From Saccopteryx bilineata (lineage: Eukaryota > Chordata > Mammalia > Chiroptera > Emballonuridae): 64,000 bases of DNA. Each line of letters begins with the position of its first letter. The first letter of the stretch is position 1. The notes below the pieces were generated by a model. That model saw only the letters and a program-made list of their open reading frames with translations, was not told where the DNA came from and did no database searches. The position numbers and the translations under genes were made by a program. Shown here piece by piece: positions 1 through 12,968 of the stretch. The stretch is taken from positions 267,695,034-267,759,033 of the forward strand of contig NC_089493.1 in assembly GCF_036850765.1 (NCBI RefSeq), given 5' to 3'.

Positions 1-1410
1 GCAAAATACAGGGGTGAAGAGAACCGGGAGTAAGACACGCTTTCCATATTAAACACCCGGGAACACTCTCCACTTGCACCAAGAAACGCGTGGCCCTCTC
101 TGTTTCTCTTCCTTGTACTTTTGGGAAAGAACTGTGTGGAGGAACAGGCTGACAGAGGCATGACGACGAGTCTGGTACCTGGTCTCGGAGTCGGGGATGC
201 CGGCAGCAGCAGGGTCTGAGGCGGCCAGAAGTGGGGGTTCTCTCCCTGGTACAATGGGGGCAGCTGCTACTCAGCTCGGAGACGCTGTTACCATGCGGGT
301 CCTGGATTGTAAAGCTTCCCATTTTTCAAGGAAAAAATGGAAATCCAGGTTTTCATGATCAATCTCAATGCTGAAATGGTGTAATTTTAAAAAAACACTG
401 GTGGGCCAAAGTAACCCCTCTGGCCTACAAATGCAAAAAATTCCTTTCCCAGACCTCCTCCCCCCAAAGTTCTCAAGCATCCTGGGTTTGAGGGGCAGTC
501 AGTTTCCCAAATGGCAAGAGGTATGTGTGACTGTGAGGTCACACTTGTGAGGTCAGTGCCTGGGACAAGGGGTGGGTGCGGGCTGAGGACTCCTCAGAGC
601 TCCCTGGGCTGCCTCTGAGGTCAGGAGTAGGTTAAGCGAATGTAAACCAGATAAAACGAAGTGACTTGTGACACCTGCCAGCTCGGGACACTAACCTGGG
701 AGTCTTAGCAACTCGCTGCTCCCACCAGGCTGCGGCCTGACTCCTGGAATGCCCCCCCCGCCCCGTGCCCAAGCCCACAGCCTGCTCAGCCCTGCCCACA
801 TGCCAGGCCTCTCCTTTCCCTCTCCGGGAGGAACCTCTAGCTGTGAGTTGGAAAGGAAGCTGAGCCTCGATTCCCAGCAAGCTGGGTGACCCCGGGCAGG
901 TCCTGCGCCTCCCTGTGCCTATGTCAGATCCCGTGGTGGCCTGTGATGGTGGGATTGTGGCTCCGGCTCCGCCAAGCCAGTGCCCTGTCCGCCATGGTTC
1001 CATGGGCCCAGCCCTGTGCTTGCCGGGGAGGCAGACGTGAAGCTGATGCAGGAAACGAGCGAAGGAGGGCCACTGGGGCGTGCTGGGCTCTGCGGTTCAG
1101 GGAAGGCACTCTGGAGGCGGCAAGGCCTGAGTAGAAAGTTGCAGAGCTAAGTCTGTGAGAGGCTGGATTTCAGAATGGAGCCAATTCCTGCCAGCCCGGC
1201 CGGCGCAGGCCCAACCCCAGCCCACGGCATGTCTCTCCAGCACCTGCTCTCACATGGCCAACAGGCCAGGTGTGACCCCACTCTGCCCGGCTCTGAGTCA
1301 GGACCGCGACTGCCAACGTGAGCCTGGCCTTCTTCATCGAGCCCAAACCAACCTGAAACAGCGCTGTTCAGCAGAGCTTCCTGGAAGGACGGAAATGGCC
1401 CACACCCACG
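1..1410. other. Single-copy intronic DNA
   Basis: No recognisable gene or well-preserved repeat. A short MIR-like motif (tgggtgacc..gggcaggtc) sits near 883-925. Open frames here are short, overlap on both strands and have no family resemblance. Confidence 0.5.
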
Positions 1411-1553
1411 TTGTCCAGTTGGATGGCCACTGGCCACACGTAGCTATTGAGCACTTGGAAATGTGGCTCGTAAGGCTAAAGAACTGAATTTAAAATTTTT
1501 ATTTAAATTTAAATAGTCACATGTAGTAAGAGGCTACCAGTTTGGACACCGAG
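1411..1553. mobile_element. MER3-like hAT-Charlie fragment
   Basis: The segment contains gccactggccacacgtagc, ttgagcacttggaaatgtgg and an AT-rich core followed by tttggacacc. This matches the ancient mammalian non-autonomous hAT repeats whose ends read roughly TGTCCAAT..ATTGGACAGC. Ends and target duplication are decayed. Confidence 0.55.
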
Positions 1554-3785
1554 GTTCTAGAACTCAAATGCTAGCAATGTGCACCTGAAACAGCCCCGGG
1601 CCAGCCCGGCCTGCAGCTCCGGGGCCACGCCCGCCTGGCCGTCTGGCTGTGGTTCACCCCCAGCCACTGGCACCGAGACTGTTTCAGACATAGATTCCAG
1701 CCCTGGTTTCGTGATTTGGGAAACTTCAACGAGGCCCTCAAGAGTGGCTGAATAGCTGCTGGCATGAGGCCGGCTCTCAAGTCTGATGCTCACATTATCC
1801 CACTTTTCCCAGGGAAAGTCTCCTTGTTTGCGTAGCTCCTGGGAGGAAACGTTTAGCATTGACACTGAGCATATTTAACGAGCTCAACCTTGAGCCAGAA
1901 GAAAGGGCAGACGAACTTCTATCATGCTTATGGGGAGCTGACCTACTTGCCTCTCTCTTCACCCTCCCATTACCAAGACGGCACAATGAAACGGGATAGA
2001 GTCTCCTCAGTGGTAGGAAGGGGTCTCATCAAGCTCAGATCCTAGGCTCTTCCCACCAGTCCCCAGTGCACTGCTATGGGCCCAGGAAGTCTGGGGTGGC
2101 AGAGAGATAGAGGGCAATGACGCCCAGGGCTGCCAGACAGAGTAGCAGACACTGGGTCGCTTCAAGAACAGAAATGGATTTTCTCACAGTTCTGGAAAAG
2201 ATCAGCTGGAAGTAGAACAAGGAGCTAGCAGCGTTTCTAGGGAGGGCTCTCCTCCTGGCTTGCAGATGGCCAGCTCGCCGCACCCCGTGCACACTCGGAG
2301 AGAGGACGGATGTGCCCTCTGGTGTCTCTTCTGATAGGGAAGCTAATCCTACCGGATCAGGACCCCATCCTTGTGAGCTCATTTAACCTTTATTACCCCC
2401 TAAAGGTCTGACCTCTACATGCAGCCCCCCTGGGGTGAGGGCTTTTCAGCACAGGAGTTCTTCGGGGGGTGGGGTGGGGCATTCAGTCCACAGAACCCTT
2501 AAAGATGTCATAGGCTACTGAGAAGACACACTTGTGAAGCAACTGGAAAAAAGACCAGAGATGATAAAGGGCTGAAATGTAAGCCCAGGAAGAGCTGTAC
2601 GGGACAGTTTCCAAGCTGAAGGAAAGGAGAGGAAGGATCAATAGCCCACAGATGGCAGAGGTGGAGGGCCTCCTACGGGGGCCTCGACTTGAGGTCCTCA
2701 GGACAGAGAGGGCAGAGAGAGAGGGCAGGCCTTCCACGGAAGGGCAAGGAGAGCCCCCACCCCTGCCCACCTCAGCCACAGGCTTCCTGACCCAACTACG
2801 AGTGAACAGCACCTGCAGGATCCTGGTGCCAGGCCGGGAACAGTCTGAACTGAGCCGCTGCAAGGCTCCCTGGGGCCTGTCTGCACCCTGGGGGGGGGTC
2901 GCTGTGACTGCTGCGTGCCATGGCAAGTCCGTCCTTTCTGGGGCTCAGTTCCAAACTGAGTCTAAAAGAGCTGAACTAAAGATGTCAGGCCTGGTCCGGC
3001 ACAGAGGGGCCAAGAACCAGATGTTCCATGTGTGATCCTCCACCAGGAAGGACAGTGCTTACCCAACAGTGCCACCCAGACCTCAGGGGCGGGTAGGAGA
3101 GGGCTGTAATGAGCACTCTGTCCCCAGCTGTCGGCCCAGATGTCCCTGCCCTGCTGCAGAGCACTCCCAGTCTACCCTCCCCAGCATGCCCCAGGTCCCC
3201 CTGGGCCAGGGCAGGCGCAGTCCGCACAGAGCTCTGCTTCCCCCTGGACTGGGGTCAGGAGACCCTGCTTCTTCCGGAGTGCGCAGGCACCCGGCCTGGA
3301 CGGGGGTCAAGCGATGGCTTAAACACACCTGCGAACCGCAAGCCCTGGCTGTCTTGTTGCCCAGTGCTCCCGGCTAAGAGCGACAACCACTGCCTGCATT
3401 CAGGACTGGGGCCTGAAGTCCACACAGACACCCCCAGGCCCGCTTAGCCCCTCACAACCAACCTTCTCACCACGGCTTTGCGCTGCTGGGTTCACACCTG
3501 TCATCGCCTCTCCGAGCTGCCCAGAGCGGCTTGGTAACGGTCTAGCAGCTGACTGGCCTTGCCTCACAAGTGAGGAAGGTCAGGCCCCAAGGGCCTTCCG
3601 TGGGCGCTGGGCCAAATATTTCACTTTTATTAAAATTCTCACTTGGCTACGGCCAACATCCCTGGGGCCATATCCAATTTGCTGAAGTCACCCAGTCAGA
3701 GAAGGTAATGGAGACGGGTTAGAAAAAAAGAGAGAAACTCATCAGAACATGACGTAAAAATGCAATTCTGACAAGCTAGACAAGT

Positions 3786-3880
3786 CAGTGCTGTTACCCC
3801 ACTTTGCAAATGGAGAGACTGAGGCTCGGAGGTCAGCGCCCTGCCAAGGCTGTGAGCTGGGAAGCAGGCAGGATGTGCAT
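3786..3880 (-). repeat. MIR SINE fragment
   Basis: Reads accccactttgcaaatggag..actgaggctcgg..ccctgccaaggctgtgagctgg, the reverse complement of the MIR core and 3' part. Confidence 0.7.
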
Positions 3881-4596
3881 GTGTGACTGGTAGGGGGGTG
3901 GAGACCTCTGGGCCTCAGTGGTGCCCATGCCCTCTCTGCCACACAGGAGCTGGGTGATCTCAGGGGTAATCATCTTTGGCAGCAGTAGGAGCCTCTTCAA
4001 GAGCCCTCTGTGGGTGGAAGGGGCCAGGGGCCAGAAGCTGCCTCCTCACCACCCTCTCGGAGGTGGGAAGGTGTTTTTATGGGGTCTGGTACACTACGTC
4101 TGGGACAGCCGTCAGCTCTGCATTCCGGCGGCCTGCAGGCCCTGGGGGGGCAGTGCTCAGGCCCGGCTGATCCCAGCGCCTGAAAGGCTGATCCCAGCGC
4201 CCGGAGCCTCCCGGTCCGCTCAGCACAGCAAGAGCGTGGGAAGGCTGGGACGCCGGGGCCTGGGACAGTTTCCAACATGTGTGGAGGAGAGAGGTCTGGG
4301 CCTGGGAGGGGACAGTCCCTGGGTGAGGGGGAGCCAGCCTCAAGGGCTAGGCACATTAGGAATGGCTGATGTGGGTCTGGCTACCTGGGCTCCAGGGATG
4401 GGCAGACAGCTGCCTGTACCCGCTGTCTGTGCATTTACTATCTATCCAAACATTTAAAGCGTGAAAAACAAAACAAAATAAAACAGCAAGGCAGAGTGGC
4501 CTTCCTGCAGGACACAGCAGGACTGTGGTAGACTGCAAAGGCAGGGGAGCTGGGTGAGAGTGGGGTGCGCTGAGGAGGGGCAGGGAGGGGGCGCAC

Positions 4597-4685
4597 AGTG
4601 CTTAGGAGCATGGTGTCTGCAGCTAGAGTCCTGGAGGCACACCCCAGCCTTGCTGTTTACCTCTGCCTGGCCCTGGCTGTCACTA
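4597..4685 (+). repeat. MIR SINE fragment
   Basis: The text aggagcatggtgtctgcagctagagtcctgg followed by cttgctgtttacctctgcctgg matches the 5' half of MIR in sense orientation, with about a quarter of bases changed. Confidence 0.55.
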
Positions 4686-5340
4686 ATCGTCGTTGTCCAC
4701 CTTCCTGCCCAGGGCCTGGGGAACATCCCAGCCACAGCCTGCTTCCAGGAGAACGGAGGAGCCTAAAAGGATGATGGGACTCCCTGCCTCTCCCATCCAT
4801 TTGCAACCCTCTATTTGGCAGGTGGGGGTACGGGGCTTTGACCCTGACCCACCTAGCAGGCCAGTGAACTGTACCCTAAAGCTGACCCTACAGCTAGCTC
4901 TGCCTTCTCTCCATGCAGGGCTCCAGTAGAAGTTGTTGGATCCCCCCTAGTAAGCCTGGACCCAGCAGGGGTGGGTAAACAATGGGTGGGGGGAGGTTTT
5001 CCAAGAGCTCCAGACTCAACCTGAGGACAAACAGTTGGCTCAAGCCTTCCTGAGGTCTGACCCATGCTAAGCTTCTGCTTAATGACCAGAGTACCAGGCC
5101 CAGTTGGACAGGCTCCAAATCATAGCCTGCTGAGGTTTGGGGGGTGGGAGGATGAACATCTCCCCCAGTCCCAGACCCCCCAGGGCCCCTGAGGGTTGTG
5201 GAGTCTGGCAGATGCCAGAGGATGCCCTGCTGGTGAAGGCTGACACTTGCCCAGTGCCTCCTGGAATGGCCCTGAACACACAAGTGCTTGAGATTTTCAC
5301 AATACCCGGGGCCCAGCAGCACCAGCCCCATTTTCCAGAT

Positions 5341-7213
5341 AAGAAAACAGACTTCAATTGAGAACGAACTCAAAAGAATAATCCCCTTCACGATTGCAAC
5401 AACAAAAAAATACTTAGGAATAAACATAACAAAGAATGTAAAGGACTTATATAATGAAAACTATAAACCATTGTTAAGGGAAATTGAAAAAGATATAATG
5501 AGATGGAAGAATATACCTTGTTCTTGGTTAGGAAGAATAAATATAATCAAGATGGCCTTATTACCCAAAGCAATATACAAATTTAATGCAATTCCCATCA
5601 AAATTCCAATGACATTTTTTAAAGAAATAGAGCAAAAAATCATCAGATTTATATGGAACTATAAAAAACCCCGAATAGCCAAAGCAATCCTAAAGAAAAA
5701 GAATGAAGTTGGGGCCATTACAATACCGGACTTCAAACTATATTATAGGGCCACAACAATCAAAACAGCATGGTATTGGCAGAAAAATAGACACTCAGAC
5801 CAATGGAACAGAATAGAAAGTCCAGAAATAAAACCACATATATATAGTCAAATAATTTTTGATAAAGGGGCCAACAACACACAATGAAGAAAAGAAAGCC
5901 TCTTCAATAAATGGTGCTGGGAAAACTAGAAAGCCACATGCAAAAGAATGAAACTGGACTATAGTTTGTCCCCCTGTACTAAAATTAACTCAAAATGGAT
6001 CAAAGATCTAAACATAAGACCTGAAACAATTAAGTACATAGAAGAAGACATAGGTACTCAAGTCATGGACCTGGGTTTTAAAGAGCATTTTATGAATTTG
6101 ACTCCAAAGGCAAGAGAAGTGAAGGCAAAAATTAATGAATGGGACTACATCAGCCTAAGAAGTTTTTGCTCAGCAAGAGAAACTGATTAACAAAATAAAC
6201 AGAAAGCCAACTAAATGGGAAATGATATTTTCAAACAACAGTTCAGATAAGGGCCTAATATCCAAAATATACAAAGAACTCATAAAACTCAACAACAAAC
6301 AAACAAACAATCCAATAAAAAAATGGGAAGAGGACATGAACAGACACTTCTCCCAGGAAGAAATACAAATGGCCAACAGATATATGAAAAGATGCTCATC
6401 TTCTTTAGTTATTAGAGAAATGCAAATCAAAACTGCAATGAGATACCACCTCACACCTGTTAGATTAGCTATTATTAATAAGACAGATAATAGCAAATGT
6501 TGGAGAGGCTGTGGAGAAAAAGGAACCCTCATCCACTGTTGGTGGGAATGTAAAGTAGTACAACCATTATGGAAGAAAGTATGGTGGTTCCTCAAAAAAC
6601 TGAAAATAGAACTACCTTATGACCCAGCAATCCCTCTACTGGGTATATACCCCAAAAACTCAGAAACATTGATACGTAAAGACACATGCAGCCCCATGTT
6701 CATTGCAGCATTGTTCACAGTGGCCAAGACATGGAAACAACCAAAAAGCCCGTCAACAGATGACTGGATAAAGAAGATGTGGCACATTTACACTATGGAA
6801 TACTACTCAGCCATAAGAAATGATGACATCGGATCATTTACAGCAAAATGGTGGGATCTTGATAACATGATACGAAGTGAAACAAGTAAATCAGAAAAAA
6901 CCAGGAACTGCATTATTCCATACGTAGGTGGGACATAAAAGTGAAACTAAGAGGCATTGATAAGAGTGTGGTGGTTACGGGGGGAGGGGGGAAAGGGAGA
7001 GGGAAAGGGGGAGGGGGAGGGGCACAAAGAAAACTAGATAGAAGGTGACAGAGGACAATCTGACTTTGGGTGATGGGTATGCAACATAATTGAACGACAA
7101 GATAACCTGGATATGTTATTTTTGAATATATGTATCCTGATTTATTGATGTCACCCCATTAAAAAAATAAAATTATTAAAAAAAGAAAAAAGAAAGAAAA
7201 AGAAAACAGACTT
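5341..7213 (+). mobile_element. Young 5'-truncated L1 with 14-bp target-site duplication
   Basis: The duplication aagaaaacagactt occurs at 5341-5354 and 7200-7213. Between them lies the 3' third of an L1: the ORF2 C-terminal region, a 3' UTR with a G-rich polypurine stretch (6975-7022) and an A-rich tail (about 7160-7199). The ending tattgatgtcaccccattaaaa is the kind of L1 3' end I associate with bats. The insertion split a degraded MIR-like sequence (ccattttccagataagaaaac). The exact duplication and low divergence indicate a recent insertion. It is sense relative to the window and antisense to CASTOR2. Confidence 0.93.
5355..6938 (+). pseudogene. L1 ORF2p C-terminal remnant (disrupted)
   Basis: Codes for the region downstream of the L1 reverse transcriptase core through the cysteine-rich C-terminus. 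Recognisable pieces are [13 protein letters not shown] near 5415, [15 protein letters not shown] near 5525, [19 protein letters not shown] near 6500, PLLGIYPKN near 6635 and [10 protein letters not shown] near 6795. The frame is broken by a TGA at 5885-5887, a TAG near 5925 and a stop plus frame change between about 6188 and 6222. The endonuclease and most of the reverse transcriptase are absent because the copy is 5' truncated. It cannot make a working protein. Confidence 0.93.
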
Positions 7214-7229
7214 ACTGAAGTCGAATAAT

Positions 7230-7615
7230 AAGGTGGTATTCTGAACTGAATCTGTGCCCCTCGAACTCATGCTGAAGTCCTAACCCCCAGTGCGAGGGGG
7301 GCCGTGGTGGAGTATCAGGTTTAGACGAGATCATGAGGGTGGGACCCCATTATGGGATCAGTGCCCTTACAAGAGAACGAGAGAGACTGTGCTTGCCTTC
7401 CCTCTCCATGCGCAGGCTCTGAGAAGAGGCCACCTGAGGGCGCAGGGAAAAGGGGGACACCTGCAAGCCCGGGAGAGAGCCCTCACCAGGAAGTACGTCG
7501 GTCAGCATCGCCATCTTGGACTTCCAGCCTCCAGAACTGCAAGCAATGGGGTGGGCTGTTAACCCACCCAAACTACGGTATTTGCTACTGCATCCTGAGC
7601 AGACTAACACAGGCG
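7230..7615 (+). mobile_element. MLT1/MaLR-type solo LTR
   Basis: Begins ttctgaactgaatctgtgcccctcg, passes through catgctgaagtcctaaccccc, agtgcccttacaagag and ggacttccagcctccagaac, and ends gcagactaacacaggc. This is the motif order of the mammalian MaLR LTRs in sense orientation. Internal retroviral sequence is absent. Confidence 0.7.
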
Positions 7616-7740
7616 ACACAGCGAGAATTCAAACTCAGATCTGTTAAGACTCCAGGATTCATGTTCTGTTCCATGATAATCCCCTTCCCCCAGCAACACC
7701 CCCACCCTCGACTTTCTTCTTTCTTGTTACCCTAGATTTT

Positions 7741-7826
7741 TTGTTGTTATTCACTATGCATTTTATTGTATTAAAATACAAATATAAAATTTACCATCTT
7801 AACCACTTTTCTTTTTTAGAGACACA

Positions 7827-7878
<52 letters not shown>

Positions 7879-8535
7879 AACAGGAAGGGAGAGAGAAGAG
7901 AAGCATCAACTCATATGTGCCTTAACTGGGGGCCTCCAGATGAGCCAGTGACCCCTTGCTCAAGCCAGTGACCTCGGAGTTTCGAACCTGAGTCCTCAGC
8001 ATCCCAGGTCAACGCTCTATCGACTGCGCCACTGCCTGGTCAGGCCCATCTTCACCATTTTTAAGTTTACAGTTTAGTGGCATCAAATACATTCCTATTG
8101 TTGGGTAACCATCCCCACCATCCATCCCCATAACTCTTTTCATGTCGTAAAACTGAAACTTTCTACCTATTAACCAGTAACTCCCATTCCTCACACCCCT
8201 CAGCCTCTGGCATCCCTCACGCTGCTTTGTCTCTATGAATCTGGCCATTCTAGGTATCTCATATGAATGGAATCATATCGTATTTATTCTTTGGTGACTG
8301 GCTTATTTCAGTAGCATCATGTCCTCAAAGTTCATCCATGTCAGAATTTCCTTCCTTTTTAAGGCTAATATTCCACTGTATGCATATGCCACATTTTGTT
8401 TATCCATTTAGGACTCGATGGACACTTAGGTTGCTTCCACATTTTAGCTATTTTAAATAATGCTGCTATAGAGATGGGTGTAAAAACATCTAGTTGAGAC
8501 CCTGCTCTCACTTCTTTTGGACATACACCCAGAGG
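7741..8535 (-). mobile_element. Old L1 3' end, antisense, split by a SINE
   Basis: The parts at 7741-7817 and 8046-8535 together give an antisense L1 3' UTR and ORF2 terminus: ataaaatttaccatcttaaccac before the SINE, then cctcaaagttcatccatgtc, ttaaggctaatattccactgta and gatggacacttaggttgcttcc after it. The interrupting sequence is the bat SINE at 7818-8045. Confidence 0.8.
7818..8045 (-). mobile_element. Bat tRNA-derived SINE (GCCTGACC family)
   Basis: Minus-strand copy. Its head, read in reverse, starts GCCTGACCAGGCAGTGGCGC at 8045. The tail side carries a (CA)n(GA)n run at 7821-7876. The L1 motif ccatctt-accactttt is present on both sides with two differences, consistent with an aged target duplication. 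Confidence 0.88.
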
Positions 8536-9639
8536 CAGAGTCTCCCTAGCCTGATCTGCCATACCATCTTCTCTCACTCCCTTTCCACCGGGCCACGTCT
8601 CCGAGCCCTTCCCCCAGCCGGCCTCTGCTTTGCCTGCCCTGCCCCACGAGCCTTCTTCAGCCCTGGGATTAGGCCAGAGACCAGATCCCACCAGGGAGCC
8701 TGGACAGAGCCCTTCAGCTCCCATAGGCAGCCCACCCTCCCCTGATAAGGACCCTTCTCTCCAGGTCTCATATGGTCTTGCACACCATGGGCCAGGGGCC
8801 AGGCCTCTGTGCTTCCACACATGCTGTTCCTCCTTCTTGGCAGTTTCTTCCCTACCTCAATGCTTAAAGCCTGGCTCAATGCCACCTCCCCTGGAAGCCC
8901 TCCTTGACTACCCCAGTACCTCGAGCTTCCCTGTGCCATGAGGACTTTCCTCTTCACCAGACACAGCGTGATCAAGAGCATGTACACTGTCTCCCCCACT
9001 GCGCTATCTAGAGTGAGTCCAGGGTTGGGCCTCAATCCTCCTGGGACCAGCTGCCGTTTGGGGTGGGTGTCAAGACACACTTGTGAACTAGTGGAGAAGA
9101 AGGAAGCCTCGAGGGCCAAGGGCCCATGCCAGGTGTAAGGAAACAGCAGACAGAAAGCACCTTGTCCTCTGTGCAGCCTCTGCCTTCCCCAGCCACCACC
9201 GATGGGCCTGACTCCCGCTCAGGGGGACTGACAAGCCCTGGGAGGGCTGGATGCAGTCTTCCTGTTCACAAACTCACCCGCACTACTTCTTTGGGCCCTT
9301 CCTTAACCCTTCCCTGGGAGAAGGAATGAGGTGTGGAGGAAACCTGCCCTCACAGGACAGACATGTGTGCATGGGGTGTGGGCGGGGGATGCAAGATCTT
9401 TCCTTTTATGCAAAAATTCAGGGATCCCGTCTTTTGAGAACCAGCACTCCTTGGGGCATTAACACAGGGCAATCAAGCCATTTTCTAATGGTTTGATTTT
9501 TCATGGGCATTTGAGCAGCATGTACAAAGTGGGGTGTGCAAAGAGGCCCGCAGTACAGGTGGACACTGTGGGGTCACAATCGCCCCCATCTCCCATAGCC
9601 CCTTCGTGCTTGGACTCTAGACCAGGTAGAGACCCAAGC

Positions 9640-9760
9640 ACTTTATCACTTTATCTGCACGATCTCATTTCACCCTTGGGACAGTCCTATTATAAGGTGC
9701 TATCACCTCTGTTTTTCAGTGGAAACTGACAAGCAGAGGCAGTTCAACTGGGATAATTTG
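9640..9760 (-). repeat. MIR SINE fragment
   Basis: Contains atctcatttcacccttgggacagtcctattat and cctctgtttttcagtggaaactgac, the decayed antisense 3' part of MIR. Confidence 0.55.
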
Positions 9761-11664
9761 GACGGGGGGGGGGAGGGTGGTGAGGGTGATGGCTAGAAGG
9801 AAGTTAACTGGGGAGTCTCTGAATAGAACTATGCTGGAGTATTTAGGGAAGAGCAGATAAAAAAAAATGTGGTTTCAGTGTCCTAAAGCCCTGCACTCTC
9901 TCTCTACCCCTGGGCTACCCACTGGGGCTGCAGTGCCTGGCTTGAGGAGACAGTGGGGCACTTTGTCATTTACAGGTGGACCTCCCAATGCCTCTCCAGC
10001 CTGCACGTTCCCAATTATGATGAGGTGGACGGCCCATCCCAAAAGGACTGCTCAGCTCAGGGTCCAGCCTGGTGGGTGCATGAATTCTCCCAGGCAGTTC
10101 ACCCGCCAGTGCACCTGCCTGGGGCCAAGCCCTAAGTGGTTGAGACAGTTCACCTGGAGGCCCAGGGGCCAACAGGGGAGGAAGGGGGAATCGTCCCAGG
10201 GAAGGGGACAGCCCCTGGCTGTCAGGGTGGGATAGGGGAGGCGTGGGGGGAATATCCTGTCCCTGAGCGCCCTGTTCCAGTCTCACCCCGAACGCGGGTA
10301 AGAGGCGGCAGAGTTCAAGGATCCTTCTAAACCTCTCCCCACCCCTTTCAGTGTTCTAGATCCTACTGCAGACTCCCAATTCCAACTCTGAGAAGAATGG
10401 GATGGGATTGCTTCTTCCAACTTCTATGGCTTACTCTGCATCACACCTCACAGCCGGGGTGACGACTGTCTCTGTCCCGACACCACGTTTAAAATGTCCC
10501 ACAGAAATCAGAGTACAGACATAGTTTTGGTGCCAAGAGGACCACGGAGAAGGGCCACTCCCTGCAGGGATCCTGGGGAGGGATGATGTTCAAGCCAACC
10601 CTGATGGCAGACAGCCCCACCCTGTCAGACAGAGACACCCTTTCTCCCTGGGCCAAGCCTTCCAGGCTGTAAACACAACGGCCTTGCACTACCACAGGCC
10701 GTCTCACAGCCAGGACGGCAGGGCTCAGAGACGGAAGGGACGAGCGCAGGTGGTGGCACCACTTGTGCACGGAAGAGCCAGGGCAACGATCTCAGGTGGC
10801 AGGAACCCTGGGGAAAATCAGAGGGTGTCCTGGTCAGAGAAGAGGGTAAGGGCCAGTGCAGAGGGAGGGGGAGCAAGCATGAAGTAATGAAAGACGAGAA
10901 GGCAGGGAGGGCTTTGGGGAGGCAGAGGCCACAGGGCAGGGCCTCAGGGGCCACACGCAGGGACCGGACTCCATCCCTGAGCAGTTCACACGCAGCAGGA
11001 CGGGACTGGGGGGCAGAGGCCCTGCTCCTGAGGGCCATCGGGGCGGGGAGGGGCCTGAAGGAGGGGGGACAGAAGCAGCAGTCGAGGTGCCGGCAGGGTG
11101 GGGGACTAGAGAAAGGGCCGGGAGGTAGGCTGAGTGTGCGGGAGAGAGATGGATGCGTGGGCACAGAGGAGGCTGGGGGCAGGTCTGGGCCAAGTCTGGG
11201 GTGTCCAAGCAGCAGCCAGGCAGAGCTCCCCAGGGTGGGGTACAGAAGATGGCCCCCAAGGCCTTGCTGGGAGCAGGCAGCTCACACCATTAAAGGGCCA
11301 ATGCGAGGACCCCAGCGCTCCTGGTTCTGACCAGCGGCTCTCAGTGGGCCGCTGCAGACCCCGCTTCCCCTCCCCAGGACCTCAGGCCAGACTACGCAGC
11401 TCCCCACGGCTCCCCCAAATCTGAAAAAACTCCCCTCGTCAAATAACAACCTGAATTAGTTATTCCACCCTGCAGCTATCAGATTGACCTTTCCAATGAT
11501 TCTGACGCAGGACTGACTTAGCGCTGTGGGGGCAGAGGCCACCACGGATCCCTTGCCAACAATGGCCACCCAGCCTAGGGCCTTCTGGCCCTCAACAAAC
11601 ATCCGCTGAGTTCATACAAATAACCAACTCACTGTGTGTCAGACCCCTAAGTCTCTGACATAAA

Positions 11665-11805
11665 ATTTCCCAGCTAAGTCTCACTACAACCCAAAGAAGT
11701 CAATATTATGATGTCCATTTTAAGGAGGAATCTGAGCCTCCTTTGAGGCTCCTAACAACCTGCCTACAGTCCCACAGCTGGTAAGTGGCAGGCTCTGGAT
11801 AAAAC
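11665..11805 (-). repeat. MIR SINE fragment
   Basis: Contains atgatgtccattttaaggagg and cagtcccacagctggtaagtggcaggctctgg, antisense MIR core sequence. Confidence 0.7.
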
Positions 11806-12968
11806 ACATGCTTTCTCTACTGTTATGTGCACAGTCCCTGAAAAATGGCCCTTAGCAGATCTTCTGTCTTGAGTTAACAGGGGAACGAGCAGAGTGGCCA
11901 CAGGCGGAAGGGCTGGAGTGGGAAGCTGGCCTGACCCCCAATCTGCTCCCTGTCTGCCCGTGCCTTGTGGCAGGTTCCTGAGCGGCTGTCTCTCCTCTCT
12001 GTTGCTGTGGGCAACCCCTCCTTCCCACCGACCCCTGGTGAGGGGAGCACGCCGGAAAGCCCCAGCGTGGCCTGCCACATAGTAGGCTCTCATAAAAGAT
12101 CTCTGAGGTTACGCTTTGTTCTAAATCCAGCCTATCAGTCAGTGCATCAGTGGCTTTTGAGCTTTGAAGGAAAAAGACTGAGCTTTGAGAGCAAATTTCC
12201 ACACACCGCCTCTCCCATTCAAGAAGGGGAGTCAATCGTGAGGTGGGGTGGGGAGAAGAGGGGAGGGGTGGGGAGGGGACCAATGGGAAGGCAGGCCCGG
12301 AGCAGCAGCCCTGAGGGTGAGAGGTGCACCCCGCAGAGCATCCAGGAGGCCCAGCCTGGTTTCATCGAGAGGCAGCCATTGACAGAAGTAACCTTATCTT
12401 GAAAATAAGCACCTAGCTCCTGCCCAGGGTGAGGGGACCCGGGCCAGGGGCCTGTGTAGGAGGAGGAGAGGAAGGCCTGACCTCGCTCCCCTCCTCCCAC
12501 AGCTGTTCATCTCCCAGCAGCCTCAGCTCAAGTGCCCAGAACTGAGGCTGGGTCAGTGAGGGACCCTCCCCTCCCCACTGGCACCTCACCAGGGCCTCCA
12601 GGTGGGCCCACCTCTCCAGCACCCACCTAGTCAAGGTGGGTGAGAAACAGTAGGTACACAGAGTGGTTTCTGAGGGCCCCAGGAGCCACTGGAACCCCTG
12701 TAAACGCGACCCTTCCTGGCCTCCTCTGTACTAGGACTACAGGAGAAAGCCTTCTGTGGGCCAGGTGCCTTATTCATGCTACCCCCCCCCCCCAGTCCTG
12801 TCTGCTGGGTTGACACCGACTCTTCAGAGGTTCAGCAGCCCAGACTGTAGTCACTCAGCTGGAAAGGGCCTCCAGGCTCCTACCCAAACCAACCAGGTGC
12901 TGCTTTAAGAACACAGGCTTTGCAGCCAGAGGCCCTGGATTCAAATTCCTCCTCCTCATCTTTGTTAA

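Larger units (their letters stand above)
1554..5300. other. Single-copy intronic DNA with MIR remnants
   Basis: GC-rich and largely free of young repeats. Two MIR pieces are listed separately. Several frames of 100-180 codons exist on both strands, as expected in GC-rich DNA, but none resembles a known protein or has flanking splice signals I would trust. Confidence 0.5.
8536..12968. other. Single-copy, GC-rich intronic DNA
   Basis: No exon or well-preserved transposon was recognised apart from MIR remnants at 9640-9760 and 11665-11805. It contains mononucleotide runs (G run at 9765-9774, C run at 12782-12793) and a purine-rich stretch at 12240-12280. Long frames around 10625-11330 occur on both strands at once and look like chance frames. 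Confidence 0.5.

Noticed and set aside
3918..4457. A 179-codon plus-strand frame
   Set aside because: No recognisable domain, low-complexity Gly/Pro/Arg composition, opposite to the host gene, and a comparable frame exists on the other strand.
10625..11330. Overlapping frames of 140-180 codons on both strands
   Set aside because: Simultaneous long frames on opposite strands in GC-rich DNA, with no domains or splice context.
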